Shown here in pieces: positions 45,446-63,965 of a DNA stretch of 64,000 bases (position 1 is the stretch's first letter; every line of letters begins with the position of its first letter). The stretch covers positions 550,021-614,020 of the forward strand of contig NZ_PVZF01000002.1 of the NCBI RefSeq assembly GCF_003002055.1, in the 5' to 3' direction. The translations under genes were made by a program, and so were the position numbers. Under the pieces are notes generated by a model, which saw nothing but the letters and a program-made list of their open reading frames with translations, had not been told where the DNA came from and made no database searches. Source of the DNA: Kineococcus rhizosphaerae. Its GTDB lineage: Bacteria > Actinomycetota > Actinomycetes > Actinomycetales > Kineococcaceae.

Positions 45446-45832
45446 TCAGACGACGCTGCCCGTCAGCCGCTCGCCGGGACCCTTGCCCGGTTCGTCGGGC
45501 ACGTCGGAGGCCTCGCGGAAGGCCAGCTGCAACGAGCGCAGCCCGTCGCGCAGCGACCGCGCGTGCTGACCGCCCAGGTCGGGGGCGGACGTGACGACCA
45601 GCCCCGCCAGGGCGGTGATGAGGATGCGGGCCTCGGCCAGGTCGAGGTGGTCGGCGGCGTCGGGGCCCTCGGCCAGCCCGCACTTGACGGCGGCGGCGCT
45701 CATGAGGTGCACGGCGGCGGTGGTGATGAGCTCGGCGGCGGGGACGTCGGCGATGTCGCGGGCCGCGAGCTCGCTCGGGTCGGGCCGGGTGCCGGCACCG
45801 GGAGCGTCGCCGGGAGTGGTCTGTGACTGCAT
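45446..45832 (-). CDS. DUF1844-family protein
   Basis: 128 residues, acidic and soluble. The N-terminal 35 residues are polar (SQTTPGDAPGAG). The DUF1844 region has VPAAELITTAAVHLMSAAAVKCGL and HLDLAEARILITALAGLV, followed by a helical tail. The ATG at 45832 is fixed by family length. It lies divergent from infC, where DUF1844 genes are usually found in actinobacteria; the function is unknown. Confidence 0.8.
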   Translation of the reverse strand: MQSQTTPGDAPGAGTRPDPSELAARDIADVPAAELITTAAVHLMSAAAVKCGLAEGPDAADHLDLAEARILITALAGLVVTSAPDLGGQHARSLRDGLRSLQLAFREASDVPDEPGKGPGERLTGSVV

Positions 45833-46136
45833 GCTGGTACTCTTGCAGGCGACCGACCGGCACGCGTCACCCGATCCCGCGGCACACCACCGCGAGAACG
45901 GGCGCTCGTAGGGCCGGCACGCGAAGCGGAGGCCTCCTCCCACCCCGGTGCTCAGCGCGCCGCGGGTCCCGGTCCGCGCTCCTCCCCGGAGGGGCGCACG
46001 CGACAGTCGTCGTCGTGCTCCACGTGGGCACGCCGTGGACGGCCGTCGTCGGATCTGGCTGGCCTCCGTCTGCGCGTCCGCGCACGGGGGCCTTCCTCGT
46101 GTCCGGCGGCCTACGACGACGACGAAGGAGCAGCAC
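45833..46136 (+). other. Leader and divergent gap upstream of infC
   Basis: 304 bases without a gene I can support. It holds the divergent start regions of DUF1844 and infC. Structures seen: the 10-base palindrome GGAGGCCTCC at 45930-45939, and a hairpin at 45976-45997 in which GCGCTCCTCC pairs with GGAGGGGCGC (one wobble). AAGGAG at 46125-46130 is the infC ribosome site. Long leaders upstream of infC often mediate feedback by IF3 or L20 in other bacteria, but no known element is recognised here. Confidence 0.5.
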
Positions 46137-46760
46137 ATCAGCGAGCCCCGCATCAACGACCGCATCCGTGTTCCCGAGGTGCGGCTCGTGGGCCCCAACG
46201 GCGAACAGGTCGGCATCGTGCGCGTCGAGGACGCGCTGCGGCTGGCGGACGAAGCAGGCCTCGACCTGGTCGAGGTCGCTCCGACGGCGCGGCCGCCGGT
46301 CTGCAAGCTCATGGACTTCGGCAAGTTCAAGTACGAGTCCGACATGAAGGCCCGCGAAGCCCGCAAGAACCAGACGAACACGATCCTCAAGGAGATCAGG
46401 TTCCGTCTGAAGATCGACCCGCACGACTACGGCACCAAGAAGGGCCACGTCGAGCGGTTCCTCAAGGCCGGTGACAAGGTCAAGGTCATGATCATGTTCC
46501 GCGGTCGCGAGCAGTCCCGCCCGGAGATGGGTTTCCGGCTGCTGCAGCGGCTGGCTGAGGACGTGGCCGACCTCGGCAGCGTCGAGAGCTCGCCGCGCCA
46601 GGACGGCCGCAACATGGTCATGGTCATCGGGCCGCACAAGAAGAAGGCCGAGGCCAAGGCCGAGGAGCGTCGCCGCAAGGACGCCGAGGCCGCGCAGCCG
46701 GCCGAGGCGCCCGCCCCGGCCGACGCCGCACCGGGCGAGACGGCCGCCACGGCGTCCTGA
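46137..46760 (+). CDS. infC: Translation initiation factor IF-3, with an ATC start codon
   Basis: Binds the 30S subunit and checks the start codon-initiator tRNA pairing. 207 residues. The N-domain begins [21 protein letters not shown], continues [25 protein letters not shown], and the C-domain has [26 protein letters not shown] residues ([12 protein letters not shown]), [15 protein letters not shown] and a Lys/Ala-rich tail. No ATG, GTG or TTG lies in frame near the conserved N-terminus. ATC at 46137 sits six bases after AAGGAG and gives the expected product, so it is the start. Rare starts in infC permit autoregulation by IF3 (established in E. coli). Confidence 0.93.
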   Translation: MSEPRINDRIRVPEVRLVGPNGEQVGIVRVEDALRLADEAGLDLVEVAPTARPPVCKLMDFGKFKYESDMKAREARKNQTNTILKEIRFRLKIDPHDYGTKKGHVERFLKAGDKVKVMIMFRGREQSRPEMGFRLLQRLAEDVADLGSVESSPRQDGRNMVMVIGPHKKKAEAKAEERRRKDAEAAQPAEAPAPADAAPGETAATAS

Positions 46761-46791
46761 CGCCGGCAGTCTCGCCCACGTCCTGACCTCT

Positions 46792-46824
46792 GGGCCCGCG
46801 GGACCGACACGCTCCCGCGGGCCC
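46792..46824 (+). terminator. 12-base perfect hairpin between infC and rpmI
   Basis: GGGCCCGCGGGA (46792-46803) pairs with TCCCGCGGGCCC (46813-46824) around a nine-base loop. It lies 31 bases after the infC stop and 51 before the rpmI GTG. It may be a partial terminator, an attenuator or an RNA-processing site that sets the ratio of IF3 to ribosomal proteins. Confidence 0.6.
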
Positions 46825-46875
46825 TTCGCCAGACCAGGCTGGGAACCACCCCCAGCACCGAACACAGGAGAAGAC

Positions 46876-47070
46876 GTGCCCAAGAACAAGACCCACTCCG
46901 GCGCCAAGAAGCGGTTCCGCATCACCGGCACCGGCAAGGTCATGCGCGAGCAGGCCAACAAGCGCCACCTGCTCGAGGTCAAGCCCAGCAAGCGCACGCG
47001 CCGCCTCTCGGTCGACCAGGTCGTGTCGCCCGCCGACGCCAAGAAGATCAAGAAGCTCCTCGGCCTCTGA
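46876..47070 (+). CDS. rpmI: 50S ribosomal protein L35
   Basis: 64 residues, very basic, normal length. The N-terminus [20 protein letters not shown] and the later [10 protein letters not shown] are typical of L35. AGGAGAAGAC precedes the GTG. It is the middle gene of the infC-rpmI-rplT unit but is separated from each neighbour by about 115 bases, longer than usual, with a hairpin in each gap. Confidence 0.97.
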   Translation: MPKNKTHSGAKKRFRITGTGKVMREQANKRHLLEVKPSKRTRRLSVDQVVSPADAKKIKKLLGL

Positions 47071-47124
47071 TCCGCCGCCGGTCCACCCGGACCGCCGCGA
47101 CCCCGACCCTCGCGGGCGCGCGAC

Positions 47125-47140
47125 CAGACCGGACGGTCTG
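47125..47140 (+). other. Small hairpin between rpmI and rplT
   Basis: CAGACC (47125-47130) pairs with GGTCTG (47135-47140) around GGAC, in the 114-base gap before rplT. A GNRA-unlike tetraloop and short stem make this a weak terminator; a regulatory or processing role is possible. Confidence 0.35.
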
Positions 47141-47184
47141 AGTCCCGCCGACGCCCGCGGACCCGACGAACAAGGAGTACCCCC

Positions 47185-47574
47185 GTGGCACGCGTGAAGC
47201 GCGCAGTCAACGCCCAGAAGAAGCGTCGTACCGTCCTCGAGCAGGCCAGCGGCTACCGCGGCCAGCGCTCGCGCCTGTACCGCAAGGCCAAGGAGCAGGT
47301 CACCCACTCCCTCGTCTACGCGTACCGCGACCGCAAGGCGCGCAAGGGCGACTTCCGTCGTCTGTGGATCCAGCGCATCAACGCCGCCGCGCGCGCCGAG
47401 GGCATGACGTACAACCGCTTCATCCAGGGCCTGAAGGCTGCGGAGATCGAGGTCGACCGTCGCATGCTGGCCGAGCTGGCCGTCTCGGACCCGGCCGCCT
47501 TCTCGGCGCTGGTCAAGACCGCCAAGGCTGCCGTCCCGGCCGCTCCGGCGGCCGCCGAGGGTTCCGCGGCCTGA
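47185..47574 (+). CDS. rplT: 50S ribosomal protein L20
   Basis: Primary 23S rRNA-binding protein needed for early 50S assembly. 129 residues, about ten more than E. coli L20 because of an Ala/Pro-rich C-terminus. Basic N-terminus [19 protein letters not shown], then [34 protein letters not shown] and the C-terminal [23 protein letters not shown] helix ([12 protein letters not shown]). AAGGAG precedes the GTG at 47185. L20 represses the infC operon in other bacteria; that is not visible here. Confidence 0.97.
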   Translation: MARVKRAVNAQKKRRTVLEQASGYRGQRSRLYRKAKEQVTHSLVYAYRDRKARKGDFRRLWIQRINAAARAEGMTYNRFIQGLKAAEIEVDRRMLAELAVSDPAAFSALVKTAKAAVPAAPAAAEGSAA

Positions 47575-47606
47575 TCCCGCCGACTCCCGACGCAGAACGC
47601 CCGGCA

Positions 47607-48458
47607 GTGCCCCACGACGCCCTCCCCGTCCTCTCGAACCCCCGAGCGGAGCGGGTCAGGGCCGTGCGGGCGCTGACCGGGCGTTCTGCGCGTCAGCGCC
47701 ACGGCCGGTTCCTGGCCGAGGGACCGCAGGCCGTGCGTGAGGCCGTGGCCGCCGGTGCCGCTCTCGAGCTGTACGCCACCGCCGAGGCGGCGGCGCGCCA
47801 CCCCGGGATCGTCGCCGGGGCTCCTCGGGTGTGGACCGTCACCGACGAGGTCCTGGCGGCCATGACCGACACCGTCACCCCGCAGGGGCTGGTCGCGGTG
47901 TGCCCCACCACCACGGCCGACCTCGACGAGGTCCTGGCGACGCAGCCGCGGCTGGTGGCGGTCCTGAACGAGGTCCGCGACCCCGGCAATGCGGGCACCG
48001 TCCTGCGTGCGGCCGACGCGGCGGGCGCCGACGCCGTGGTGCTCACCTCCAGCAGCGTCGACGTGTTCAACCCCAAGTGCGTCCGGTCCACCGCCGGCAG
48101 CCTCTTCCACCTGCCCGTCGTCGTCGGCATCCCCCTCGCCGACCTCGTGACCGCGTTGCAGCGCACCGGGTCCACGGTCCTGGCCACCGACGGCGAGGGT
48201 GAGTTCGACCTCGACGACCTGGCCGACGCCGCAGCCCTGGGCGCACCGGGGCGCATCGACCTGCGCCGGCGCACCGCCTGGGTGTTCGGCAACGAGGCCG
48301 CCGGCTTGGACGAGGCCGAGCGCGTCCTGGCCGACGCCGTCGTCCGCGTCCCGCTGCACGGACGGGCCGAGAGCCTGAACCTGGCCACGGCCGCCGTCGT
48401 CTGCCTCTACGCCAGCGCCCGCGCGCACCGTGCGCCGAGCCCCACCCGTCCCTCCTGA
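47607..48458 (+). CDS. TrmH/SpoU-family RNA 2'-O-methyltransferase
   Basis: SAM-dependent ribose methyltransferase with a knotted SPOUT fold. 283 residues. The N-terminal substrate domain has SARQRHGRFLAEGPQAVREAV. SPOUT motifs: LNEVRDPGNAGTVLRAADAA near residue 120, WVFGNEAAGLDEAE near 230, and VPLHGRAESLNLATAAVV near 255. The usual position, directly after rplT and before pheS, is conserved in actinobacteria. The target is probably 23S rRNA (annotated as such in relatives), not demonstrated here. GTG 47607 lacks a strong ribosome site. Confidence 0.88.
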   Translation: MPHDALPVLSNPRAERVRAVRALTGRSARQRHGRFLAEGPQAVREAVAAGAALELYATAEAAARHPGIVAGAPRVWTVTDEVLAAMTDTVTPQGLVAVCPTTTADLDEVLATQPRLVAVLNEVRDPGNAGTVLRAADAAGADAVVLTSSSVDVFNPKCVRSTAGSLFHLPVVVGIPLADLVTALQRTGSTVLATDGEGEFDLDDLADAAALGAPGRIDLRRRTAWVFGNEAAGLDEAERVLADAVVRVPLHGRAESLNLATAAVVCLYASARAHRAPSPTRPS

Positions 48459-48505
48459 AACGTCCCGCGGTGGCGGACGGGGCCCGATGCCCTAATGTCG
48501 CAGAC

Positions 48506-50830
<2,325 letters not shown>

Positions 50831-50831
<1 letters not shown>

Positions 50832-53395
50832 TGCGGATCCCGCTGAGCTGGCTCGCCGAGCACGTCGACCTCGAACCCGGGGCGCGCGGGGTCGACGTCG
50901 CCGCCGCCCTGGTCCGCGTGGGCCTGGAGGAGGAGGGCGTCCACACCGCCGGCACCACCGGCCCCCTCGTCGTCGGTCGCGTCCTGGACCTGGTGAAGGA
51001 ACCCCAGAAGAACGGCAAGACGATCAACTGGACCCACGTCGACGTGGGGCCGGAGCACAACGACGAGAACGGCTCGCGCGGGATCGTGTGCGGGGCGCAC
51101 AACTTCGTCGAGGGCGACCTCGTCGTCGTGGCGCTGCCCGGCGCCGAGCTGCCCGGCGGCTTCGGGATCGCCGCGCGCAAGACCTACGGCCACGTCTCCG
51201 ACGGCATGATCTGCTCGTCGAAGGAACTCGGCCTCGGCGACGACCACGACGGCATCATCGTCCTGACGCGGTTCCTGCCCGGTGTCGACGTGACGCCCGG
51301 TCAGGACGCGCTCGACCTCCTCGGCCTGGCCGAGGAGACCGTCGAGGTCAACGTCACCCCCGACCGCGGGTACTGCTTCAGCATCCGCGGCATCGCGCGC
51401 GAGTACGCCCACGGCACGCGCCGGCCCGTCGAGAAGGTCCTGCGCGACCCCGTCGACGTCGAGGTCCCGCTGCCGTCCGGTCCCGGGTTCCCCGTGCGGC
51501 TGGCCGACGACGCCCCGCTGCGCGGTGCGCCCGGCTGCGACCGGTTCGTGGCCCGCGTCGTGCGCGGCGTGGACCCCTCGGCCCCGACGCCGCAGGTCAT
51601 CGCCGACCGCCTGCGGCAGGCGGGCATGCGGCCGATCTCCCTGGCGGTCGACGTGACGAACTACGTCATGCTCGCCACCGGTCAGCCGCTGCACGCCTAC
51701 GACCTCGCCGCCCTCCAGGGCGAGATCGTCGTCCGGCGCGCGCGGGCGGGGGAGAAGCTCACGACGCTCGACGACGTCGAGCGCACCCTGCACCCCGAGG
51801 ACCTGCTCATCACCGACGAGGTCCCCGGCGACCCCTCGACGTCCCGCGTCCTGAGTCTGGCCGGGGTCATGGGCGGGGCCTCCAGCGAGGTCTCCGCCGC
51901 GACGACCGACGTGCTGCTCGAGGCCGCGCACTTCGCGCAGGTCACCGTCGCGCGCACGGCACGCCGGCACCGCCTGCCGTCGGAGGCCGCCAAGCGGTTC
52001 GAACGGGGCACCGACCCGCAGGTCTGCGACCGCGCCGTCGAGCTCGCCGTCCGCCTGCTCGTCGAGCACGGCGGCGGCACCGCCGATCCCGAGGCCACCG
52101 ACGTCGGCGAACCGGCCGCCCCGCAGCCCATCACGATGGACGCCGGGTTCCCCGAGCACGTCGTCGGCGTCCGCTACGCCGCCGACGAGATCGTCGCGAT
52201 CCTCACCGAGATCGGGTGCGAGGTCTCCGTGGACGGCTCCGAGCTCACCGTCGTGCCCCCGACGTGGCGGCCCGACCTCGTCGGACGCGTCCACCTCGTC
52301 GAGGAGGTGGCCCGCGTCGCCGGGTACGACGCCATCCCCTCGGTGCTGCCCCCGGCCCCGGCCGGCACCGGTCTGAGCACGGACCAGCGGGCCCGGCGCT
52401 CGGTGGCCCGGGCCCTGGTGGACGACGGCTTCGTGGAGGTGCTGAGCTACCCGTTCGTCGCCGCCTCGGTCTTCGACGCTCAGCAGCTGCCGGCCGACGA
52501 CCCGCGCCGGCACGCCCTGAGGCTGGCGAACCCGCTGTCGGAGCAGCAGCCGCTGATGCGCACCAGCCTGCTCGACTCGCTGGTCGACACCGTGCGGCGC
52601 AACGTCTCTCGCGGTCTGCGCGACCTGGCTCTCGTCGAGCTCGGGTCGGTGACGCACCCGCGTCCGGGAGCCGGGCGCGCCGAGGTCCTCGGGGTCGACG
52701 GACGGCCGGCGGAGGAGGAACTCGTCCGGCTGCAGAACGCGGTCCCGCTCCAGCCGCTGCACGTGGCCGGGATCCTCGTCGGCACCCGGCGCCGGGCCGG
52801 TGCGAGCGGCGAGGGGTTCGCGCGCGGGAGTGAGGCCGCCAGTTGGGCCGACGCCGTCGAGGCGGCCCGCACGGTCGCCGCCGCGGTCGGGGTCGCGGTC
52901 GTCGTCGAGGCCGCCGAGCACGCCCCCTGGCACCCGGGACGCGGGGCGCGGATCACCACCGCCGCCGGTCACACCGTGGGGTACGCCGGTGAGCTGCACC
53001 CCGCGGCGGTCGCGGCGCTGGAGCTGCCGGCGCGCGCCGCCGCCTTCGAGCTCGACCTGGACGTGCTGCTGGCCCAGGTCGGTGCGGCCCCGCAGGTGCA
53101 GTCCCTGTCCGCCTACCCGGCCGCGACGCAGGACGTCGCGCTCGTGGTGGACGCCGCGACGCCCGCGGCGCAGGTCGAGTCGGCCCTGCGCGCCGGTGCG
53201 GGCCCGTTGCTGGAGGACGTCCACCTCTTCGACGTCTACACGGGGTCCCAGGTCGGCGAGGGCCGCAAGTCACTGGCCTTCGCCCTGCGCTTCCGCGCCC
53301 CGGACCGCACCCTCACGGCCGAGGAGGCCAGCGCGGCGCGCGACGCCGCGGTGGCGGTGGCCGCCGAGCGGACGGGAGCGGCCCAGCGTGTCTGA
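50831..53395 (+). CDS. pheT: Phenylalanyl-tRNA synthetase beta subunit
   Basis: 854 residues. Domains in order: an N-terminal tRNA-binding EMAP-like domain (residues 40-150, GIVCGAHNFVEGDLVVVALPG), B3/B4 editing domain with DRFVARVV and the region SLAVDVTNYVML, B5 (residues 400-480), the catalytic-like core (VARALVDDGFVEVLSYPFV), and the C-terminal FDX-ACB anticodon domain starting SLSAYPAATQDVALVVD near residue 758. The ATG overlaps the pheS stop by one base. Confidence 0.97.
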
Positions 53396-54206
53396 CGTCC
53401 CGCAGGTCCAGCCCGTGCGCGCCCTGGTGACCGGAGCCAGCCAGGGCATCGGCCGGGCCGTCGCGCTCGGGCTGGCCCGGGTCGGTTTCACGGTCGCGGT
53501 CGTGGCCCGCACCGCCCGGTTGCTCGACGAGCTGGTCGAGGAGATCGTCTCCGACGGCGGCCGGGCCGTGGCGACGGCGTTCGACGTGACCGACCCCGCC
53601 GCCGTCGCGGCCGGGGTGCACGCCCTCGAGCTGGAACTGGGCGGCTTCGACCTGCTCGTCCAGGCCGCCGGACGGATCGAGGGCCAGGAGGTGCCGCCCT
53701 GGGAGGTCGACCCGGCCCAGGTCAAGGCGGTCCTGGAGGCCAACGTGCTCGGTCCGTTCCACGTCGTCCGGGCCGTCCTGCCCGGCATGGTCGCGCGCGG
53801 CGCGGGGCGGGTGGTGGACCTCAGCTCCGGTTCGGCGTCCAAGGACAGCGGACGGTACGCGGCGTACGGGGCGAGCAAGGCCGCCTTGTTCCGTCTCGGC
53901 GGGGCGATCGCGGCGGCCGGGGCCGAGCACGGCATCACGGCGTTCGAGCTGTCCCCGGGCGTCGTCCGCACGGCCATGTCGACGAGCATGAGCCAGCACG
54001 CCGACCGGACCGAGTGGACCGACCCCGAGGAGGTCGTGGCGATGGTGGCGGCCATCGCGTCCGGCGCGCTGGACGCCTGGTCGGGCCGTTACCTGCGGGT
54101 GGGGGCGGACACGCCGGAGTCGTTGCGGGCAGCCGAGGGACGGCTGACCGCGAACGCCCGCCGCCTCGTCGTCCAGCCCTACGGCGAGGACGACCCCGCC
54201 GTCTGA
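53388..54206 (+). CDS. Short-chain dehydrogenase/reductase
   Basis: 272 residues. NAD(P) loop LVTGASQGIGRAVALGLA near residue 12; cofactor motif LVQAAGRIEG; catalytic Ser in VDLSSGSASKDSG and the YxxxK pair in YAAYGASKAALFRLGG near residue 160. The Ser-Tyr-Lys set is complete. The GTG overlaps the pheT stop by eight bases, so it is co-translated with pheT, but a functional link is unlikely. Substrate unknown. Confidence 0.88.
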   Translation: MSDVPQVQPVRALVTGASQGIGRAVALGLARVGFTVAVVARTARLLDELVEEIVSDGGRAVATAFDVTDPAAVAAGVHALELELGGFDLLVQAAGRIEGQEVPPWEVDPAQVKAVLEANVLGPFHVVRAVLPGMVARGAGRVVDLSSGSASKDSGRYAAYGASKAALFRLGGAIAAAGAEHGITAFELSPGVVRTAMSTSMSQHADRTEWTDPEEVVAMVAAIASGALDAWSGRYLRVGADTPESLRAAEGRLTANARRLVVQPYGEDDPAV

Positions 54207-54214
54207 CCCGTCCA

Positions 54215-55308
<1,094 letters not shown>

Positions 55309-55345
55309 GCACCGCTCCGGAGCGGATGGAGGAGGAGTCGTGAGT

Positions 55346-56487
55346 GTGACTGCAGCGCAGGGTTTCCGGGCGGCGGGGGTGACGGCGGGGCTCAAGGCCT
55401 CCGGCAAGCCCGACCTGGCCCTCGTGGTCAACGACGGCCCGCTCGACGCGGCCGCGGCCGTGTACACCTCGAACCGGTGCAAGGCCCACCCGGTGCTGTG
55501 GAGCGAACGGGCCAGCGCCGACGGTCACCTCAAGGCCGTGGTCCTGAACTCCGGCGGCGCGAACTGCTTCACCGGTCCGCAGGGTTTCCAGACCACCCAC
55601 GCCACCGCCGAGCTCGTCGGCGAGCTGACCGGCGCCGGCGCCGCGGACGTCGTCGTGTGCTCCACGGGCCTCATCGGGGTGGAACTGCCGCGCCGGAAGG
55701 TCCTCGACGGTGTCCGCGAGGCGTTCGCGGGGCTGTCGACCGACGGCGGCACGGCCGCCGCCACGGCCATCATGACGACCGACACCGTCTCCAAGCAGGC
55801 CATCGCCAGCGGGGACGGGTTCGTCGTCGGCGGGATGGCCAAGGGCGCCGGCATGCTCGCCCCGGGCCTGGCCACGATGCTCGTGGTCCTCACGACCGAC
55901 GCCGTCGTCGAGGCCGCCGACCTCGACCGCGCGCTGCGGGCCGCGACCCGCACCACGTTCGACCGCGTCGACTCCGACGGGTGCATGTCGACCAACGACA
56001 CCGTGGTGCTGCTGTCCTCCGGGGCCGGCGAGGTCAGGCCCGAGCCGGCCGCCTTCGACGAGGTCGTCCGCACGGTGTGCGCCGACCTCGCCCGGATGCT
56101 CGTGGGCGACGCCGAGGGCGCCGACCACGACATCGCCATCGAGGTCGTGGGCGCCGCGAGCGAGGCCGAGGCCGTCGAGGTCGCCCGCTCCATCGCCCGC
56201 AACAACCTGTTCAAGGCCGCCGTCTTCGGCAGGGACCCGAACTGGGGGCGCGTCATGGCCGCCGTCGGGACGACGTCGGCGCGGTTCGACCCGCAGACGC
56301 TCGACGTCAGCCTCAACGGCGTCGCCGTGTGCGTGGACGGCACCCCGCACGCCGACCCCGCGCAGGTGAACCTCGAACCGCGTGAGGTCCGCGTGCGCAT
56401 CGACCTCAAGGCCGGCGCCGAGACCGCGACGGTGTGGACCAACGACCTGACCCACGCCTACGTCCACGAGAACAGCGCGTACTCCTC

Positions 56488-56491
<4 letters not shown>
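55346..56491 (+). CDS. argJ: Bifunctional ornithine acetyltransferase / N-acetylglutamate synthase
   Basis: Recycles the acetyl group in arginine synthesis and can also make N-acetylglutamate. 381 residues. Family motifs: [47 protein letters not shown], the self-cleavage site around the Thr nucleophile in [20 protein letters not shown] near residue 178, and the C-terminal [15 protein letters not shown]. The GTG at 55346 is eight bases after GGAGGAG; a GTG at 55340 is too close to it. ArgJ explains the absence of argA and argE here. Confidence 0.95.
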
Positions 56492-62215
<5,724 letters not shown>

Positions 62216-62228
62216 GGGAGAACGAGTC

Positions 62229-63497
62229 GTGAGCGACGTCTGGGACGAACTGCAGTGGCGGGGCCTGGTGGCGCAGTCCACCGACGAGGCCGCGCTGCGG
62301 GAGGCTCTGGCGACGGGACCGCTCACCTACTACGTCGGCTTCGACCCGACCGCGCCGAGCCTGCACGTCGGGCACCTCGTGCAGGTGCTGACGGCCCGGC
62401 GTCTGCAGCAGGCCGGCCACCGCCCCCTGCTGCTCGTGGGCGGGGCCACGGGCCTGGTGGGGGACCCGCGTCCCTCGGCCGAGCGGACGATGAACGACCC
62501 CGCCGTGGTCGCGGGCTGGGTGACGGGCCTGCAGTCCCAGATCTCGCCCTTCCTGGACTTCGAGGGGCCTGCCGCCGCGACCATGGTCAACAACCTCGAC
62601 TGGACGCAGTCGATGTCGACCATCGAGTTCCTGCGCGACGTGGGCAAGCACTTCAGCGTCAACCGCATGCTCGACCGGGAAGCGGTGGCGAAGCGGCTGG
62701 CGACGACGGGGATCTCCTTCACCGAGTTCGCCTACGTCCTGCTGCAGAGCAACGACTACCTCCAGCTGAACCGGCTGCACGGCTGCACGCTGCAGCTCGG
62801 GGGGTCCGACCAGTGGGGCAACATCACGGCCGGCTGTGAGCTGGTTCGCCGCGTGGACCAGAAGTCGGTCCACGCGCTGGCGACACCGCTGCTGACCAAG
62901 GCCGACGGGACGAAGTTCGGCAAGACGGAGTCCGGCGCGGTGTGGCTCGACCCGGAGCTCACGTCGCCGTACGCCTTCTACCAGTTCTGGCTCAACGCCG
63001 AGGACGCGAAGGTCGTCGACTACCTCAAGGCGTTCAGCTTCCGGACCCCGGCCGAGATCGAGGAGCTGGGGCGGGCGGTCGAGGAGAACCCGCGAGCCCG
63101 CGCCGCCCAGCGCGCGCTGGCCCACGAGGTCACCGCCCTCGTGCACGGTGAGGCTGCGGCGGTGGCGGTGGAGCAGGCGTCCTCCGCGCTGTTCGGCGGG
63201 GGAGAGCTGGACGGGATCGACGAACGGACCCTGCGCGGCGCCCTGGAGGAGCTGCCGACGGCCGTCCCGGAGTCCCGTGACGTCCGGGTCGCGCAGCTGT
63301 TCGCCGACACCGGTCTGGCCCCGAGCCTCAGCGGAGCGCGGCGCATCATCAGCGAGGGCGGCGCGTACGTCAACAACGTGAAGCTGGGCGACCCGGAGGC
63401 GACGCTGGCGGACGTGTCGCTGCTGCACGGCCGCTACGCCGTGCTGCGGCGGGGCAAGAAGTCGCTGGCCGCGGTGGCACTTCCGTTGTCGCAGTAG
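62229..63497 (+). CDS. tyrS: Tyrosyl-tRNA synthetase
   Basis: Class I synthetase. 422 residues. The HIGH motif reads HVGH in [12 protein letters not shown] near residue 47; tyrosine-site VGFDPTAP and [19 protein letters not shown] near 195; the KMSKS equivalent is KFGKTE near 230. An S4 RNA-binding domain forms the C-terminus ([18 protein letters not shown]). GGGGAG precedes the GTG at 62229; an upstream ATG at 62175 lies within the preceding glycosylase gene and is rejected. Confidence 0.96.
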   Translation: MSDVWDELQWRGLVAQSTDEAALREALATGPLTYYVGFDPTAPSLHVGHLVQVLTARRLQQAGHRPLLLVGGATGLVGDPRPSAERTMNDPAVVAGWVTGLQSQISPFLDFEGPAAATMVNNLDWTQSMSTIEFLRDVGKHFSVNRMLDREAVAKRLATTGISFTEFAYVLLQSNDYLQLNRLHGCTLQLGGSDQWGNITAGCELVRRVDQKSVHALATPLLTKADGTKFGKTESGAVWLDPELTSPYAFYQFWLNAEDAKVVDYLKAFSFRTPAEIEELGRAVEENPRARAAQRALAHEVTALVHGEAAAVAVEQASSALFGGGELDGIDERTLRGALEELPTAVPESRDVRVAQLFADTGLAPSLSGARRIISEGGAYVNNVKLGDPEATLADVSLLHGRYAVLRRGKKSLAAVALPLSQ

Positions 63498-63502
63498 CGG
63501 AT

Positions 63503-63546
63503 CGGCCGTCGGGGCGCACGCGATTTGGCAATCGCCCCGACGGCCG
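63503..63546 (+). terminator. Long hairpin terminator after tyrS
   Basis: CGGCCGTCGGGGCG (63503-63516) and its exact complement (63533-63546) enclose a 16-base loop that contains a small competing hairpin (GCGATT with AATCGC). It begins five bases after the tyrS stop and overlaps a candidate rRNA promoter. Confidence 0.7.
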
Positions 63547-63554
63547 CGTACTGT
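63525..63554 (+). promoter_or_regulatory. Candidate upstream rRNA promoter
   Basis: TTGGCA (63525-63530), 18 bases, TACTGT (63549-63554). The -35 box lies in the loop and the spacer covers the second arm of the tyrS terminator. The transcript start would be about 400 bases before 16S rRNA. Two hairpins follow: CGCCCC-GG-CGGGGCG near 63564-63578 and GAAGCTC-AC-GAGCTTC at 63587-63602. Confidence 0.45.
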
Positions 63555-63651
63555 TCTTCATGTCGCCCCGGCGGGGCGGAAAACCTGAAGCTCACGAGCT
63601 TCGGTGGTCCGCGCCTTGGGATGGCGCCAGATGCCTGATCGTGGGGCTGGG

Positions 63652-63681
63652 TTGAAGTGTGGCCTGGTTCTCGGTTAAGGT
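63652..63681 (+). promoter_or_regulatory. Candidate downstream rRNA promoter
   Basis: TTGAAG (63652-63657), 18 bases, TAAGGT (63676-63681), about 285 bases before 16S rRNA. The spacing equals that of the candidate at 63525. The region from here to the 16S gene is strikingly less GC-rich than the rest of the window, as expected for an rRNA leader. Confidence 0.55.
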
Positions 63682-63749
63682 GGGAAAGTTGCCCCTCTTC
63701 GGGTGGCCCTCTTTGGTGGGGGTCGACTTCGGGTGGGTGCGTCCGGTTC

Positions 63750-63766
63750 TTGAGAACTCAACAGTG
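63750..63766 (+). promoter_or_regulatory. Conserved rRNA leader element (antitermination/processing)
   Basis: TTGAGAACTCAACAGTG matches the element found upstream of 16S rRNA in many actinobacteria, near the boxA-type antitermination sequences (established for mycobacteria and Streptomyces). No gene is supported between 63498 and 63965; this stretch is promoter, leader and precursor rRNA. Confidence 0.75.
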
Positions 63767-63965
63767 CGCTAGACAAATGTTGATGCCATAGCATTAACCC
63801 CCAATGGTCTTCACTCCTATGTGGGTGGGGATCGGGGATTCCTTTGGGATTGACCTTCACCTCTTTCACGCCAGTGGGGGGTGGAGTTTCGAGTCCAAGG
63901 GTCCAACTATGAAGTGAATTGATCTAGGTTGCTTGGCTGCTTCGGTGGTCGGCGATCGAGGTTTT

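Noticed and set aside
45823..46347. A 174-codon plus-strand frame over the infC leader
   Set aside because: Overlaps the 5' half of infC in a wrong frame and has Arg/Ser/Thr-rich chance composition; the leader is not supported as coding.
63675..63869. A 64-codon minus-strand frame in the rRNA leader
   Set aside because: Lies inside the rRNA promoter and leader, has no ribosome site, and shows Pro/Arg-rich chance composition.
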